This document shows positions 1 to 5,833 of a stretch of 17,968 nucleotides of DNA, piece by piece. Both the position numbers and the translations under genes were made by a program. Source of the stretch: an uncultured Gammaproteobacteria bacterium (lineage in GTDB: Bacteria; Pseudomonadota; Gammaproteobacteria; UBA9214); NCBI GenBank assembly GCA_905480305.1, contig CAJQPV010000067.1, forward strand, positions 1 through 17,968. Direction: 5' to 3'. How positions within the stretch are numbered: the first letter of the stretch is position 1; the number at the start of each line of letters is the position of its first letter. Under the pieces are notes generated by a model that ran no database searches, was not told the origin of the DNA, and saw only the letters and a program-made list of their open reading frames with translations.

Positions 1-1
1 C

Positions 2-169
2 GATGGTGGGCTCGACAAAGAACAACAAGAAGATGCGCAGAAGCGGGTGCGCGAGTGGGCATCGGCACACACTTTGCCGTTTCCGGATATTGCCGAGGAC
101 CAGCGCAGGAAGATTACCGACACCCTCGACTTCCCACCGGAGGGTTCGCCCGGTGCTGATGCGGGATAG
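2..169 (+). CDS. 3' end of an unrecognised protein (partial)
   Basis: The reading frame is open from the window edge to a TAG at 167-169 and encodes about 55 residues of polar, charged sequence (it includes KRVREWASAHTLPFP and ends PPEGSPGADAG). Composition and codon use look like a genuine C-terminus rather than a chance frame, and no start lies inside the window. I do not recognise the family. It could be the tail of a large enzyme, such as a restriction or helicase subunit, but nothing visible proves that. It reads towards the tRNA-like remnant at 465-517. Confidence 0.4.
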   Translation, partial: DGGLDKEQQEDAQKRVREWASAHTLPFPDIAEDQRRKITDTLDFPPEGSPGADAG

Positions 170-464
170 ATAATCACGGATAGCTGGTTACCTTCTGGAT
201 GTCCGATTGTTTGAAACAGGACGTTTGTTAGAGCCAGGCGAATGACGTGTTTAGTACAATGCTGCATCTGAGCTTGCGGTGAGTGCCGGGAATGTCGCTT
301 TGTGCCCTTTAATGCCATTTCTGGTCCTCGGCCCACTGCTTCAAATGTCCGGTAGATGTCCTCAAATAACCTCAAATACAGACACACAGGCCAAACAGGC
401 TGATTTTATTGGACAGTGTAAGTCGGATAAAAGTTTAGAATTACAATAGGATATGCGCATTCAG
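170..464. other. Gene-free stretch with a short repeat and weak terminator-like hairpin
   Basis: No convincing ORF is seen between the partial gene and the first tRNA-like remnant. CTCAAATA occurs twice in tandem (361-368 and 371-378). A short imperfect hairpin, CAGGCC-aaaca-GGCTG, at 388-403 is followed by a T-rich run and could be a weak terminator. TATTGGACAG at 407-416 is one arm of a long-range inverted repeat with 1770-1779. Confidence 0.35.
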
Positions 465-517
465 CCGGAACACTACGAATCCGGCGGTCGGAGGTTCGAC
501 TCCTTCCGGGCACGCCA
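465..517 (+). pseudogene. Degenerate tRNA-Arg(ACG)-like 3' half
   Basis: The segment reads as the anticodon arm (CCGGA, then a loop containing CTACGAA with anticodon ACG, then TCCGG), the variable region GGTC, a T-arm GGAGG-TTCGACT-CCTTC, and a 3' acceptor strand CGGGCAC ending GCCA. This matches gammaproteobacterial tRNA-Arg(ACG) from the anticodon stem to the 3' end. Three extra bases (ACA) enlarge the anticodon loop, and no D-arm or complementary 5' acceptor strand precedes it. It is therefore not a functional tRNA but an att-like remnant or a decayed gene. Tyrosine recombinases commonly recombine within the anticodon-to-3' part of tRNA genes, which fits the retained half. Confidence 0.65.
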
Positions 518-524
518 TTCAATG

Positions 525-559
525 AAGGGTGCTTACCGAATCTCGGCAGGCCTTTTTTA
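525..559 (+). terminator. Possible rho-independent terminator after the tRNA-like remnant
   Basis: A short stem CCGA-atc... TCGG (536-546), with an outer AAGG/CCTT pairing (525-528 with 551-554), is followed by TTTTTT. The stem is imperfect, so efficiency is uncertain. Its place just behind the GCCA end fits a former tRNA transcription unit. Confidence 0.4.
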
Positions 560-635
560 TTGCTTGGGTAGCAAGAGTGATGGATTTGATGACATTTTGT
601 TAAATTTGTTTCCACAGTTTTACCTGGGTGTGTTG

Positions 636-1130
636 TTATAGGCAGTGTGCTGCATCTTGCAAAGTTATCATCAAGGTCATTGGGTCAAGGGGGGATTCGA
701 GAAAACCATTGTGGGCATAGAATTTCTTTGCGTCTTCCGAGAGTGCATGGACAAGCAACGCTCTGACGCCTGCATGTTTCGATACCGACAGGGAGCGCAA
801 CAGCGCATCCTTTAACAGGCCTCGGCCCAGGCCTGTCTGTTGCCACTGTTGATCGACGGCGAGTCTTCCGAGCACCATGACCGGTATCGGGTTCGGCATG
901 TTGCGGCGTATTTTTCCTGGGGCGTCGCGATGTTCGACGCTGCCAGTGGCCAGAGAGTAATAACCGACTACCTGCCTGTCCTGGCAAATGACGAAGGTGC
1001 GGGATGCACCGGAAACTTCATTCTTGAGCGCGTGGCGTCTGAGCCATTCGTCCAGTACCGGTATACCGCAAGCAAACGATTCAGTGTGGTGAGATGCTGT
1101 GATCGGCTCCGGTGTCGTTACTTCTCCCAT
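636..1130 (-). CDS. GNAT-family acetyltransferase toxin (TacT-like)
   Basis: This 164-residue GNAT protein has the length and architecture of TacT/AtaT-type toxins, which acetylate the amino group of charged aminoacyl-tRNA and block translation. It contains LGRLAVDQQWQQTGLGRGLL, with the acetyl-CoA-binding Q-x-x-G-x-G motif, and near the C-terminus FYAHNGF, with the tyrosine used as general acid in these toxins. The N-terminal part FACGIPVLDEWLRRHA is typical of the DUF1778-partnered subfamily. Its ATG overlaps the end of the antitoxin gene by 13 nt, so the pair is translationally coupled. The target tRNA cannot be deduced from sequence. It lies between two tRNA-Arg-like remnants, which suggests horizontal acquisition. 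Confidence 0.88.
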   Translation of the reverse strand: MGEVTTPEPITASHHTESFACGIPVLDEWLRRHALKNEVSGASRTFVICQDRQVVGYYSLATGSVEHRDAPGKIRRNMPNPIPVMVLGRLAVDQQWQQTGLGRGLLKDALLRSLSVSKHAGVRALLVHALSEDAKKFYAHNGFLESPLDPMTLMITLQDAAHCL

Positions 1131-1396
1131 GGTGCCTTGTCATTCAACAATTTGAGGAGAGCGGGGTTGTCTTTGACCGGCGCGTCGATGAGTGTCTCGA
1201 ATGCCTGCCAGGCATTGTCATCTACCAAAAAGAGCCGTTGGTCGAGCAATACGTTTTCGGCCTCACGGCAGGCAGCCTCCAGCATGAAGTCCGAGCGATT
1301 TTTGTTGAGCATCGCTGCTGCCTTGTCGATCAGGTTGCGCTGCGTTGGGCGAGCACGGATATTTATCGGTGCTGCACGGTTCTGTGATTTTGCCAT
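1118..1396 (-). CDS. DUF1778 ribbon-helix-helix antitoxin (TacA-like)
   Basis: The 92-residue protein starts with an RHH DNA-binding segment (PINIRARPTQRNLIDKAAAM, then NKNRSDFMLEAACREAENVL) and ends with an acidic/hydrophobic tail that would wrap the GNAT toxin. This is the normal DUF1778 antitoxin layout and size. I chose the ATG at 1394-1396 because a perfect AGGAGG (complement of 1405-1410) lies 8 nt upstream; a longer reading from 1423 would put the start ahead of that Shine-Dalgarno. It is the first gene of a two-gene minus-strand operon, with antitoxin before toxin as usual. Two palindromes immediately upstream are likely autoregulatory operators. Confidence 0.88.
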   Translation of the reverse strand: MAKSQNRAAPINIRARPTQRNLIDKAAAMLNKNRSDFMLEAACREAENVLLDQRLFLVDDNAWQAFETLIDAPVKDNPALLKLLNDKAPWEK

Positions 1397-1412
1397 TGGG
1401 ATAGCCTCCTGC

Positions 1413-1460
1413 TGTATATGCAATAAATATACATTATTGTATATCGATTATCTATACAAT
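1413..1460 (-). promoter_or_regulatory. Twin palindromic operators of the toxin-antitoxin operon
   Basis: Two perfect inverted repeats lie directly upstream of the antitoxin Shine-Dalgarno: TGTATAT-N7-ATATACA (1413-1433) and ATTGTATA-N9-TATACAAT (1436-1460). Their centres are about 25 bp apart. RHH antitoxins bind such repeated palindromes cooperatively and repress their own promoter. The site is very AT-rich in contrast to its surroundings and probably overlaps the promoter itself. Confidence 0.7.
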
Positions 1461-1626
1461 TTTTGAAGCGAGCGAGTCGGCGGGCAACATGGGAAGAAGT
1501 TCGACTGTGCTGGATTTGTGCTAACTTGAATTAACAATGAAGTGCAAGTGACTGATAACTCAAATACGGTATTGGCTGGGCAAGCACCGCAAGTGACTGA
1601 TTAATAAAGCAAGTAAAATCATCTAG

Positions 1627-1714
1627 ACTGGCTACAAACCAGACGGTCGGAGGTTCGAGCCGAGCGCCGCAGGGGTGAGGCGCAACGCGCCGAATAATCC
1701 TTCCGGGCGCGCCA
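1627..1714 (+). pseudogene. Second tRNA-Arg-like 3' half, interrupted in the T-loop
   Basis: The anticodon-like arm CTGG-CTACAAA-CCAG is followed by the same CGGTCGGAGGTTCGA found in the remnant at 465-517, and the end is ATCCTTCCGGGCGCGCCA. Between the two halves of the T-loop sits a 38-nt GC-rich insertion (1659-1696). Removing it restores a normal tRNA-Arg T-arm (GGAGG-TTCGAAT-CCTTC) and acceptor strand CGGGCGC-GCCA. No D-arm or 5' acceptor strand precedes it, so it is a decayed or att-type remnant. The two remnants are direct repeats flanking the toxin-antitoxin operon. Confidence 0.62.
1659..1696 (+). repeat. 38-nt GC-rich palindromic insertion inside the tRNA T-loop
   Basis: The insert contains GCGCC (1664-1668), GGCGC (1679-1683) and GCGCC (1687-1691), so two alternative hairpins can form (GCGCC...GGCGC, or GGCGC-aac-GCGCC). 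CGA occurs at both boundaries (1656-1658 and 1691-1693), which could be a 3-bp target duplication. It resembles a small REP/MITE-like or intervening element, but I cannot name it. Confidence 0.45.
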
Positions 1715-1730
1715 TTTTGCTCTTTAAATC

Positions 1731-1764
1731 AACCGACTATAGCTTTCTGCCTGGTCGGTTTTTT
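1731..1764 (+). terminator. Rho-independent terminator
   Basis: A perfect 7-bp stem AACCGAC (1731-1737) / GTCGGTT (1754-1760) with a 16-nt loop runs into a T6 tract. It stands 16 bases behind the GCCA end of the second tRNA-like remnant, as expected for an old tRNA transcription unit. Confidence 0.65.
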
Positions 1765-2380
1765 CGTGGCTGTCCAATAGGGTTAAAAACATCCATTTAA
1801 TTTGGACAGGTGCTGTCATCGTATGCCTTTCCTGTGTGTACGACATTCGTAACCAAGTGGCTGACAAGGTTCCAAAAAATCGGGGTCAATGAGATCCGGG
1901 AGAGGGGTCGATAAAGTTGGCACGTCTGGGTGGCTATTCAACACAGATGGCCTCGATGGAATTTCCTCCTGCTAATAGATGGTCCCAGGCACGGTCGCAG
2001 CAGTTCTCAAACCACCGACCTGAAACCGAATAATCAGAAGCGAGCGGTTCAGACAGCCCTGCCTCGGCGGGGCTTTTCTTTGCTCGAAGAATCGAGGTCC
2101 GATTGTCCAATAGAACCAGCTTTCCCCGTAGTTACGTGGTACTGAAATAAACAGGAATCTGGTATTTGTGAACACCCGTCCAAATTGGCAATGTCAGGTA
2201 CTAATTACGAATTCGCCACCCACACGTTCCATGGGAACATTAAGCGTGCTGCCTTTACTTCCTGCCCCATAACGCTATCTACCCCGGTCGATGTATACTG
2301 TCTCGTTTGTGTGTGGTTGAAAAACTTCAGGCCAATCATTCAGGCGGCAGTGGTTGGACTGATACCCGATCAAGCATAGA
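1765..2380. other. Gene-free decayed region with short inverted repeats
   Basis: I see no gene here; the short ORFs present have no recognisable domains or ribosome sites. CTGTCCAATA (1770-1779), TTGGACAG (1802-1809) and TGTCCAATAG (2104-2113) recur, together with the opposite-strand copy at 407-416. These could be ends of decayed insertion elements, but no transposase fragment is readable. A terminator-like hairpin lies at 2055-2080. Confidence 0.4.
2055..2080 (+). terminator. Rho-independent terminator without an evident gene
   Basis: The sequence AGCCCTGCCTCGGCGGGGCT folds into a strong GC stem and is followed by TTTCTT. No intact gene precedes it on the plus strand, so it probably belongs to a lost or unrecognised transcript in the decayed region. 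Confidence 0.55.
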
Positions 2381-2385
2381 TAAAG

Positions 2386-2421
2386 ATCTATAGATATAAA
2401 AAATTTTATCGATTGGAATAA
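2386..2421 (+). promoter_or_regulatory. AT-rich control region of csoS1D with shared motif
   Basis: A perfect 10-bp palindrome ATCTATAGAT (2386-2395) is followed by an A/T run and ATCGATTGGAATAA (2408-2421), which lies 34 bases ahead of the csoS1D start. The core ATCGATTGGAA recurs exactly upstream of cbbL and, with two changes, upstream of the PII-like remnant. The arms TTAT-N8-ATAA around it suit a LysR-type dimer, so CbbR is the natural candidate binder. That is inference; a shared promoter element is also possible. Confidence 0.45.
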
Positions 2422-2454
2422 AAGGTTGATTATTTATAAACTTTTTCCACCCAA

Positions 2455-3150
2455 ATGGCCGGAATCTCCGGTTGCGCGGTATTGACCAGGATCGATGAAC
2501 CAGTCACTATAGCTCCGCTAAATCGAAGCAGCGATATGATAGAACTCAGAACCTATGTTTACATCGATTCGCTGCAGCCACAACTGGCCCAATACATGGC
2601 CTCGGTATCGCAGGGTTTTCCGCCAGTTCCGGGTGATGCCTGCCTCTGGGTTGAAGTGGCGCCGGGAATGGCGGTACATCGGATCACCGACATCGCGCTG
2701 AAAGCGTCGCAGGTCAAATTGACACAGCAAGTCGTGGAGCGTGCGTTTGGGTCTATGGTGATTCATAGTCAAGACCAGAGTGACGTGCAGGAGTCTGGCA
2801 GGGTTCTGCTGTCGAGTATCAACGCCCGGGCTGAAGATCGTGATGCATGTGAAATCGAGTGGCAGGAAATCATTCGCGGCATGACGTCTGATCACACCGT
2901 ACTAATCAACCGCCAGCACCGGGGCGGTTCCATGATGATTCCCGGCGAGAGCATGTTTATCCTCGAGAGCCAGCCTGCGGGTTATATCACCTATGCCGCC
3001 AATCAGGCGGAAAAAGCCGCCAATATCACCCTGGTCGATGTGCGCGCCGTCGGTGCCTACGGTCGTCTCACCCTGTCCGGGCGCGAAGCCGATGTCGAAG
3101 AAGCTGCGGCCGCCGCCATCAGCGCCATTCAGCATCCAGCGTTGTGTTAG
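2455..3150 (+). CDS. csoS1D: CsoS1D, tandem-BMC (BMC-T) carboxysome shell protein
   Basis: The 231-residue protein has two BMC domains in tandem, at about residues 29-125 ([16 protein letters not shown] through VVERAFG and IHSQDQSD) and 136-226 ([42 protein letters not shown]). CsoS1D forms pseudohexameric trimers that stack face to face and have a large central pore, thought to gate bulky metabolites such as RuBP. The E95-R96 pair in VERAFG corresponds to the gating Glu-Arg of the cyanobacterial protein. The wording is close, from memory, to the Prochlorococcus CsoS1D. I keep the ATG at 2455 because the family has a variable N-terminal extension, but ATG 2536 is possible; neither has a strong Shine-Dalgarno. 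Its position upstream of cbbL, paired with a Nudix gene, is unlike the usual downstream placement. Confidence 0.93.
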   Translation: MAGISGCAVLTRIDEPVTIAPLNRSSDMIELRTYVYIDSLQPQLAQYMASVSQGFPPVPGDACLWVEVAPGMAVHRITDIALKASQVKLTQQVVERAFGSMVIHSQDQSDVQESGRVLLSSINARAEDRDACEIEWQEIIRGMTSDHTVLINRQHRGGSMMIPGESMFILESQPAGYITYAANQAEKAANITLVDVRAVGAYGRLTLSGREADVEEAAAAAISAIQHPALC

Positions 3151-3152
3151 CC

Positions 3153-3728
3153 ATGCATAGACAGGAACTGCTTCAATTGCTGAATAATCATTCCACCCGT
3201 TTCATGGACGAGGCCGGTTTTGTCGCGCGGGCACGTGCCTTTGTCGAGGCTAACGCAGACTGCTTTCATCGCGATCACTGGCCCGCGCACGTCACCGGTT
3301 CCGCCTGGGTGGTCAGTCCTGATCGTAGCCGTGTATTAATGATGCATCACCGCAAGCTGGGTCAATGGTTTCAGCCTGGTGGACATGCCGACGGGGATGC
3401 GGATATCCTGCGGGTCGCCTTGCGCGAGACCGCCGAGGAAACCGGACTCGAGACGCGGCAGGTGAGGCTGCTGCACATGGAGGTTTTCGATGTCGACGTG
3501 CATAGTATTGCCGCCAGTGAGCACGATCCCCGACATGAACATATCGATATTCGTTTCCTGGTTGAGATTGACGATAGTTTGCCGGTACCCGGAAATGACG
3601 AGTCTCACCAGGTACTGTGGGTGAGACTGAATGATGTGTCTGCCTATAACAACAACCGTTCAACCTGGCGCATGACTGAAAAGACCCGTCGAATGCGCAG
3701 TCATTTCCCATTGAGAAAAACCGCATGA
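3153..3728 (+). CDS. Nudix hydrolase
   Basis: The 191-residue protein carries a Nudix box at residues 77-99 in the form G-x5-A-x7-RETAEETGL. The catalytic, metal-binding REUxEE part is intact (R91, E92, E95, E96), and the first consensus Glu is Ala. The flanking QWFQPGGHADGD is typical. Nudix enzymes hydrolyse nucleoside diphosphates linked to another moiety; the substrate here cannot be read from sequence. ATG 3153 starts 2 nt after the csoS1D stop; a GTG at 3144 that overlaps csoS1D is an alternative. The tight spacing implies co-transcription with csoS1D and hence a possible carbon-fixation-linked role such as metabolite clean-up, which is inference only. Confidence 0.85.
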   Translation: MHRQELLQLLNNHSTRFMDEAGFVARARAFVEANADCFHRDHWPAHVTGSAWVVSPDRSRVLMMHHRKLGQWFQPGGHADGDADILRVALRETAEETGLETRQVRLLHMEVFDVDVHSIAASEHDPRHEHIDIRFLVEIDDSLPVPGNDESHQVLWVRLNDVSAYNNNRSTWRMTEKTRRMRSHFPLRKTA

Positions 3729-3819
3729 AGCGCCGCGATTTGCTACCCTGCTTGCCCCCGTCATTGATGGTGACGACGGAAGTGCCGGGTGATCGCCACA
3801 ACACATAGATAATAATAAA

Positions 3820-3930
3820 TGAATATCGAAAAAAATATCGATTGGAACTGTTTACAGATCTACGACTATGATTTACCCAGGTCCTATAAGTCTCAAAGTG
3901 ATTCACTGATCAGCACTTGAAATGATCAGC
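3820..3930 (+). promoter_or_regulatory. Control region and leader of the cbbLS-cso operon
   Basis: The 222-base gap before cbbL contains ATATCG twice (direct repeat at 3824-3829 and 3835-3840) and the motif ATCGATTGGAA (3837-3847), identical to the one ahead of csoS1D. TTGGAA (3842-3847) and TATGAT (3867-3872) could form a weak sigma-70 promoter with a 19-bp spacer. TGATCAGC occurs twice (3907-3914 and 3923-3930) just before the cbbL Shine-Dalgarno. CbbR is the likely activator, because LysR-type CbbR proteins control cbbL promoters generally. The exact box is inferred. Confidence 0.5.
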
Positions 3931-3950
3931 AATAGAAACAGGAGTTGAAC

Positions 3951-5366
3951 ATGGCCTCGAAAGCTTATGATGCAGGTGTAAAAGAATACCGCGACATGTA
4001 CTGGACCCCGGACTATGTTCCGCTGGATACCGACTTGCTCGCATGTTTCAAATGTACCGGTCAGCCGGGTGTACCACGTGAAGAAGTTGCAGCTGCGGTA
4101 GCGGCTGAATCTTCCACCGGTACCTGGAGTACCGTTTGGTCGGAACTGTTGACCGACCTGGAGTACTACAAGGGGCGCGCTTACAGAATTGAAGACGTGC
4201 CCGGCGACAGCGAATCCTTCTATGCGTTCGTCGCATATCCGATAGACCTGTTTGAAGAAGGGTCTATCGTTAACGTGCTGACCTCGCTGGTTGGTAATGT
4301 GTTCGGCTTTAAGGCGCTCAAGCATCTGCGCCTGGAAGATATCCGTTTCCCAATTGCTTACATCAAGACCTGCGGCGGCCCGCCTGCCGGTATTCAGGTC
4401 GAGCGTGACCGTCTGAACAAGTACGGCCGCCCGATGCTGGGCGCGACCATCAAGCCCAAGCTGGGCCTGTCCGCCAAGAACTACGGCCGTGCCGTGTACG
4501 AATGTCTGCGCGGTGGACTTGACCTGACCAAGGATGACGAGAACGTCAACTCGCAGCCGTTCATGCGCTGGCGTGACCGTTTTGAATTTGTTGCCGAGGC
4601 CATCCAGAAGGCAGAACAGGAAACCGGCGAGCGCAAGGGGCATTACCTGAACGTTACCGCGGCGACCCCGGAAGACATGTACGAGCGCGCCGAGTTCGCC
4701 AAGGAGCTGGGCATGCCGATCATCATGCACGACTTCCTTACCGGTGGCTTCACCGCCAACACGGGTCTTGCCAACTGGTGTCGCAAGAACAGCATGTTGC
4801 TGCACATTCATCGCGCCATGCACGCGGTAATCGATCGTCATCCGAAGCACGGTATTCACTTCCGCGTACTGGCCAAGTGTCTGCGCCTGTCAGGTGGTGA
4901 CCACCTGCACACCGGCACCGTGGTGGGCAAGCTGGAAGGCGACCGCAATTCGACCCTCGGCTTTGTCGACCAGCTGCGTGAGTCGTTCGTGCCGGAAGAC
5001 CGCTCGCGTGGTGTGTTCTTCGACCAGGACTGGGGCTCTATGCCTGGCGTGTTTGCAGTCGCATCCGGTGGTATCCACGTCTGGCACATGCCGGCACTGG
5101 TCACCATCTTCGGCGACGACTCGGTGCTGCAGTTCGGTGGTGGTACCCAGGGTCATCCATGGGGCAATGCTGCCGGCGCTGCTGCCAATCGTGTCGCACT
5201 CGAGGCGTCGGTCAAGGCGCGCAACCAGGGTCGCGAGATCGAGAAAGAGGGTCGCGACATCCTCACCGAGGCAGCCAAGAGCAGCCCGGAACTGGCGATC
5301 GCACTCGAAACCTGGAAAGAGATCAAGTTCGAGTTCGAAACCGTTGACAAACTGGACGTCGGCTAA
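3951..5366 (+). CDS. cbbL: RuBisCO form IA large subunit
   Basis: The 471-residue catalytic subunit fixes CO2 onto ribulose-1,5-bisphosphate inside the carboxysome. Landmarks are all present: [10 protein letters not shown] with active-site K168 and K170, [10 protein letters not shown] with the carbamylated K194 and metal ligands D196 and E197, HIHRAMH with H287, loop 6 [10 protein letters not shown] with K327, and [10 protein letters not shown] at 372-381. Length and wording are those of carboxysomal form IA. I use ATG 3951 because CAGGAG lies 6 nt upstream; an in-frame TTG at 3945 sits inside that spacing. It is the first gene of the main operon, with cbbS 53 nt downstream. Confidence 0.99.
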   Translation: MASKAYDAGVKEYRDMYWTPDYVPLDTDLLACFKCTGQPGVPREEVAAAVAAESSTGTWSTVWSELLTDLEYYKGRAYRIEDVPGDSESFYAFVAYPIDLFEEGSIVNVLTSLVGNVFGFKALKHLRLEDIRFPIAYIKTCGGPPAGIQVERDRLNKYGRPMLGATIKPKLGLSAKNYGRAVYECLRGGLDLTKDDENVNSQPFMRWRDRFEFVAEAIQKAEQETGERKGHYLNVTAATPEDMYERAEFAKELGMPIIMHDFLTGGFTANTGLANWCRKNSMLLHIHRAMHAVIDRHPKHGIHFRVLAKCLRLSGGDHLHTGTVVGKLEGDRNSTLGFVDQLRESFVPEDRSRGVFFDQDWGSMPGVFAVASGGIHVWHMPALVTIFGDDSVLQFGGGTQGHPWGNAAGAAANRVALEASVKARNQGREIEKEGRDILTEAAKSSPELAIALETWKEIKFEFETVDKLDVG

Positions 5367-5419
5367 GCCGGTCGCATTCCATTCAACGCACAGTAAACAG
5401 ATTCAACAGGAGACAAACC

Positions 5420-5764
5420 ATGTCTGCAAGCCATGAAGTGGGTGATTTTCAAACTGCACAAACACTGGAGACCTTCGGTTTCCTGCCCAAGCTGACCCAG
5501 CAAGAGGTGTATGACCAGATCGAGTACCTGATAGCCAATGGCTGGACTCCGGCGATCGAGCATGAGCACCCGTCAGGCTCTGCTAACCATTACTGGACCA
5601 TGTGGAAACTGCCGTTCTTCGGTGAACAGGACCTCAACGCGGTGGTTGCCGAGATCGACGCCTGCCACCGCGCCTACCCGGATCACCACGTGCGCCTGAT
5701 CGGCTACGATAACTATGCCCAGACCCAGGGCGTGTGTTTCGTGGTCCACGAGGGGCGGACCTGA
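5420..5764 (+). CDS. cbbS: RuBisCO form IA small subunit
   Basis: The 114-residue protein has the form I small-subunit pattern: [19 protein letters not shown], then [44 protein letters not shown] and the C-terminal FVVHEGRT. It caps the CbbL octamer to make the L8S8 enzyme. In alpha-carboxysomes the CsoS2 N-terminal repeats bind at the large/small subunit interface. AACAGGAGACAA precedes the ATG. A strong GC hairpin follows the stop codon. Confidence 0.99.
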   Translation: MSASHEVGDFQTAQTLETFGFLPKLTQQEVYDQIEYLIANGWTPAIEHEHPSGSANHYWTMWKLPFFGEQDLNAVVAEIDACHRAYPDHHVRLIGYDNYAQTQGVCFVVHEGRT

Positions 5765-5783
5765 TCGACGCGGTGTACACAAA

Positions 5784-5801
5784 GGCCGCGTGATCGCGGC
5801 C
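5784..5801 (+). promoter_or_regulatory. Intercistronic stem-loop between cbbS and csoS2
   Basis: A perfect 7-bp stem GGCCGCG-tgat-CGCGGCC sits 20 bases behind the cbbS stop, with no T-tract. It is unlikely to be a full terminator. A 3'-end stabiliser or processing site that raises cbbLS mRNA over the shell genes is a reasonable reading. Confidence 0.5.
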
Positions 5802-5833
5802 GCGGATAAAGGTTGATTGAAGCGGGGAAGACA

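Noticed and set aside
465..517. Functional tRNA-Arg gene
   Set aside because: No 5' acceptor strand or D-arm is present upstream and the anticodon loop is enlarged, so only a 3'-half remnant is supported.
840..1466. 208-codon plus-strand ORF over the toxin-antitoxin genes
   Set aside because: It is antisense to two well-supported genes with their own ribosome site and motifs. Its translation has no recognisable domain.
2185..2379. 64-codon ORF as a real small gene
   Set aside because: It has no ribosome site, no recognisable motif and composition like the surrounding decayed DNA.
3903..4859. 318-codon minus-strand ORF over cbbL
   Set aside because: It is antisense to the highly conserved cbbL, with no family signature.
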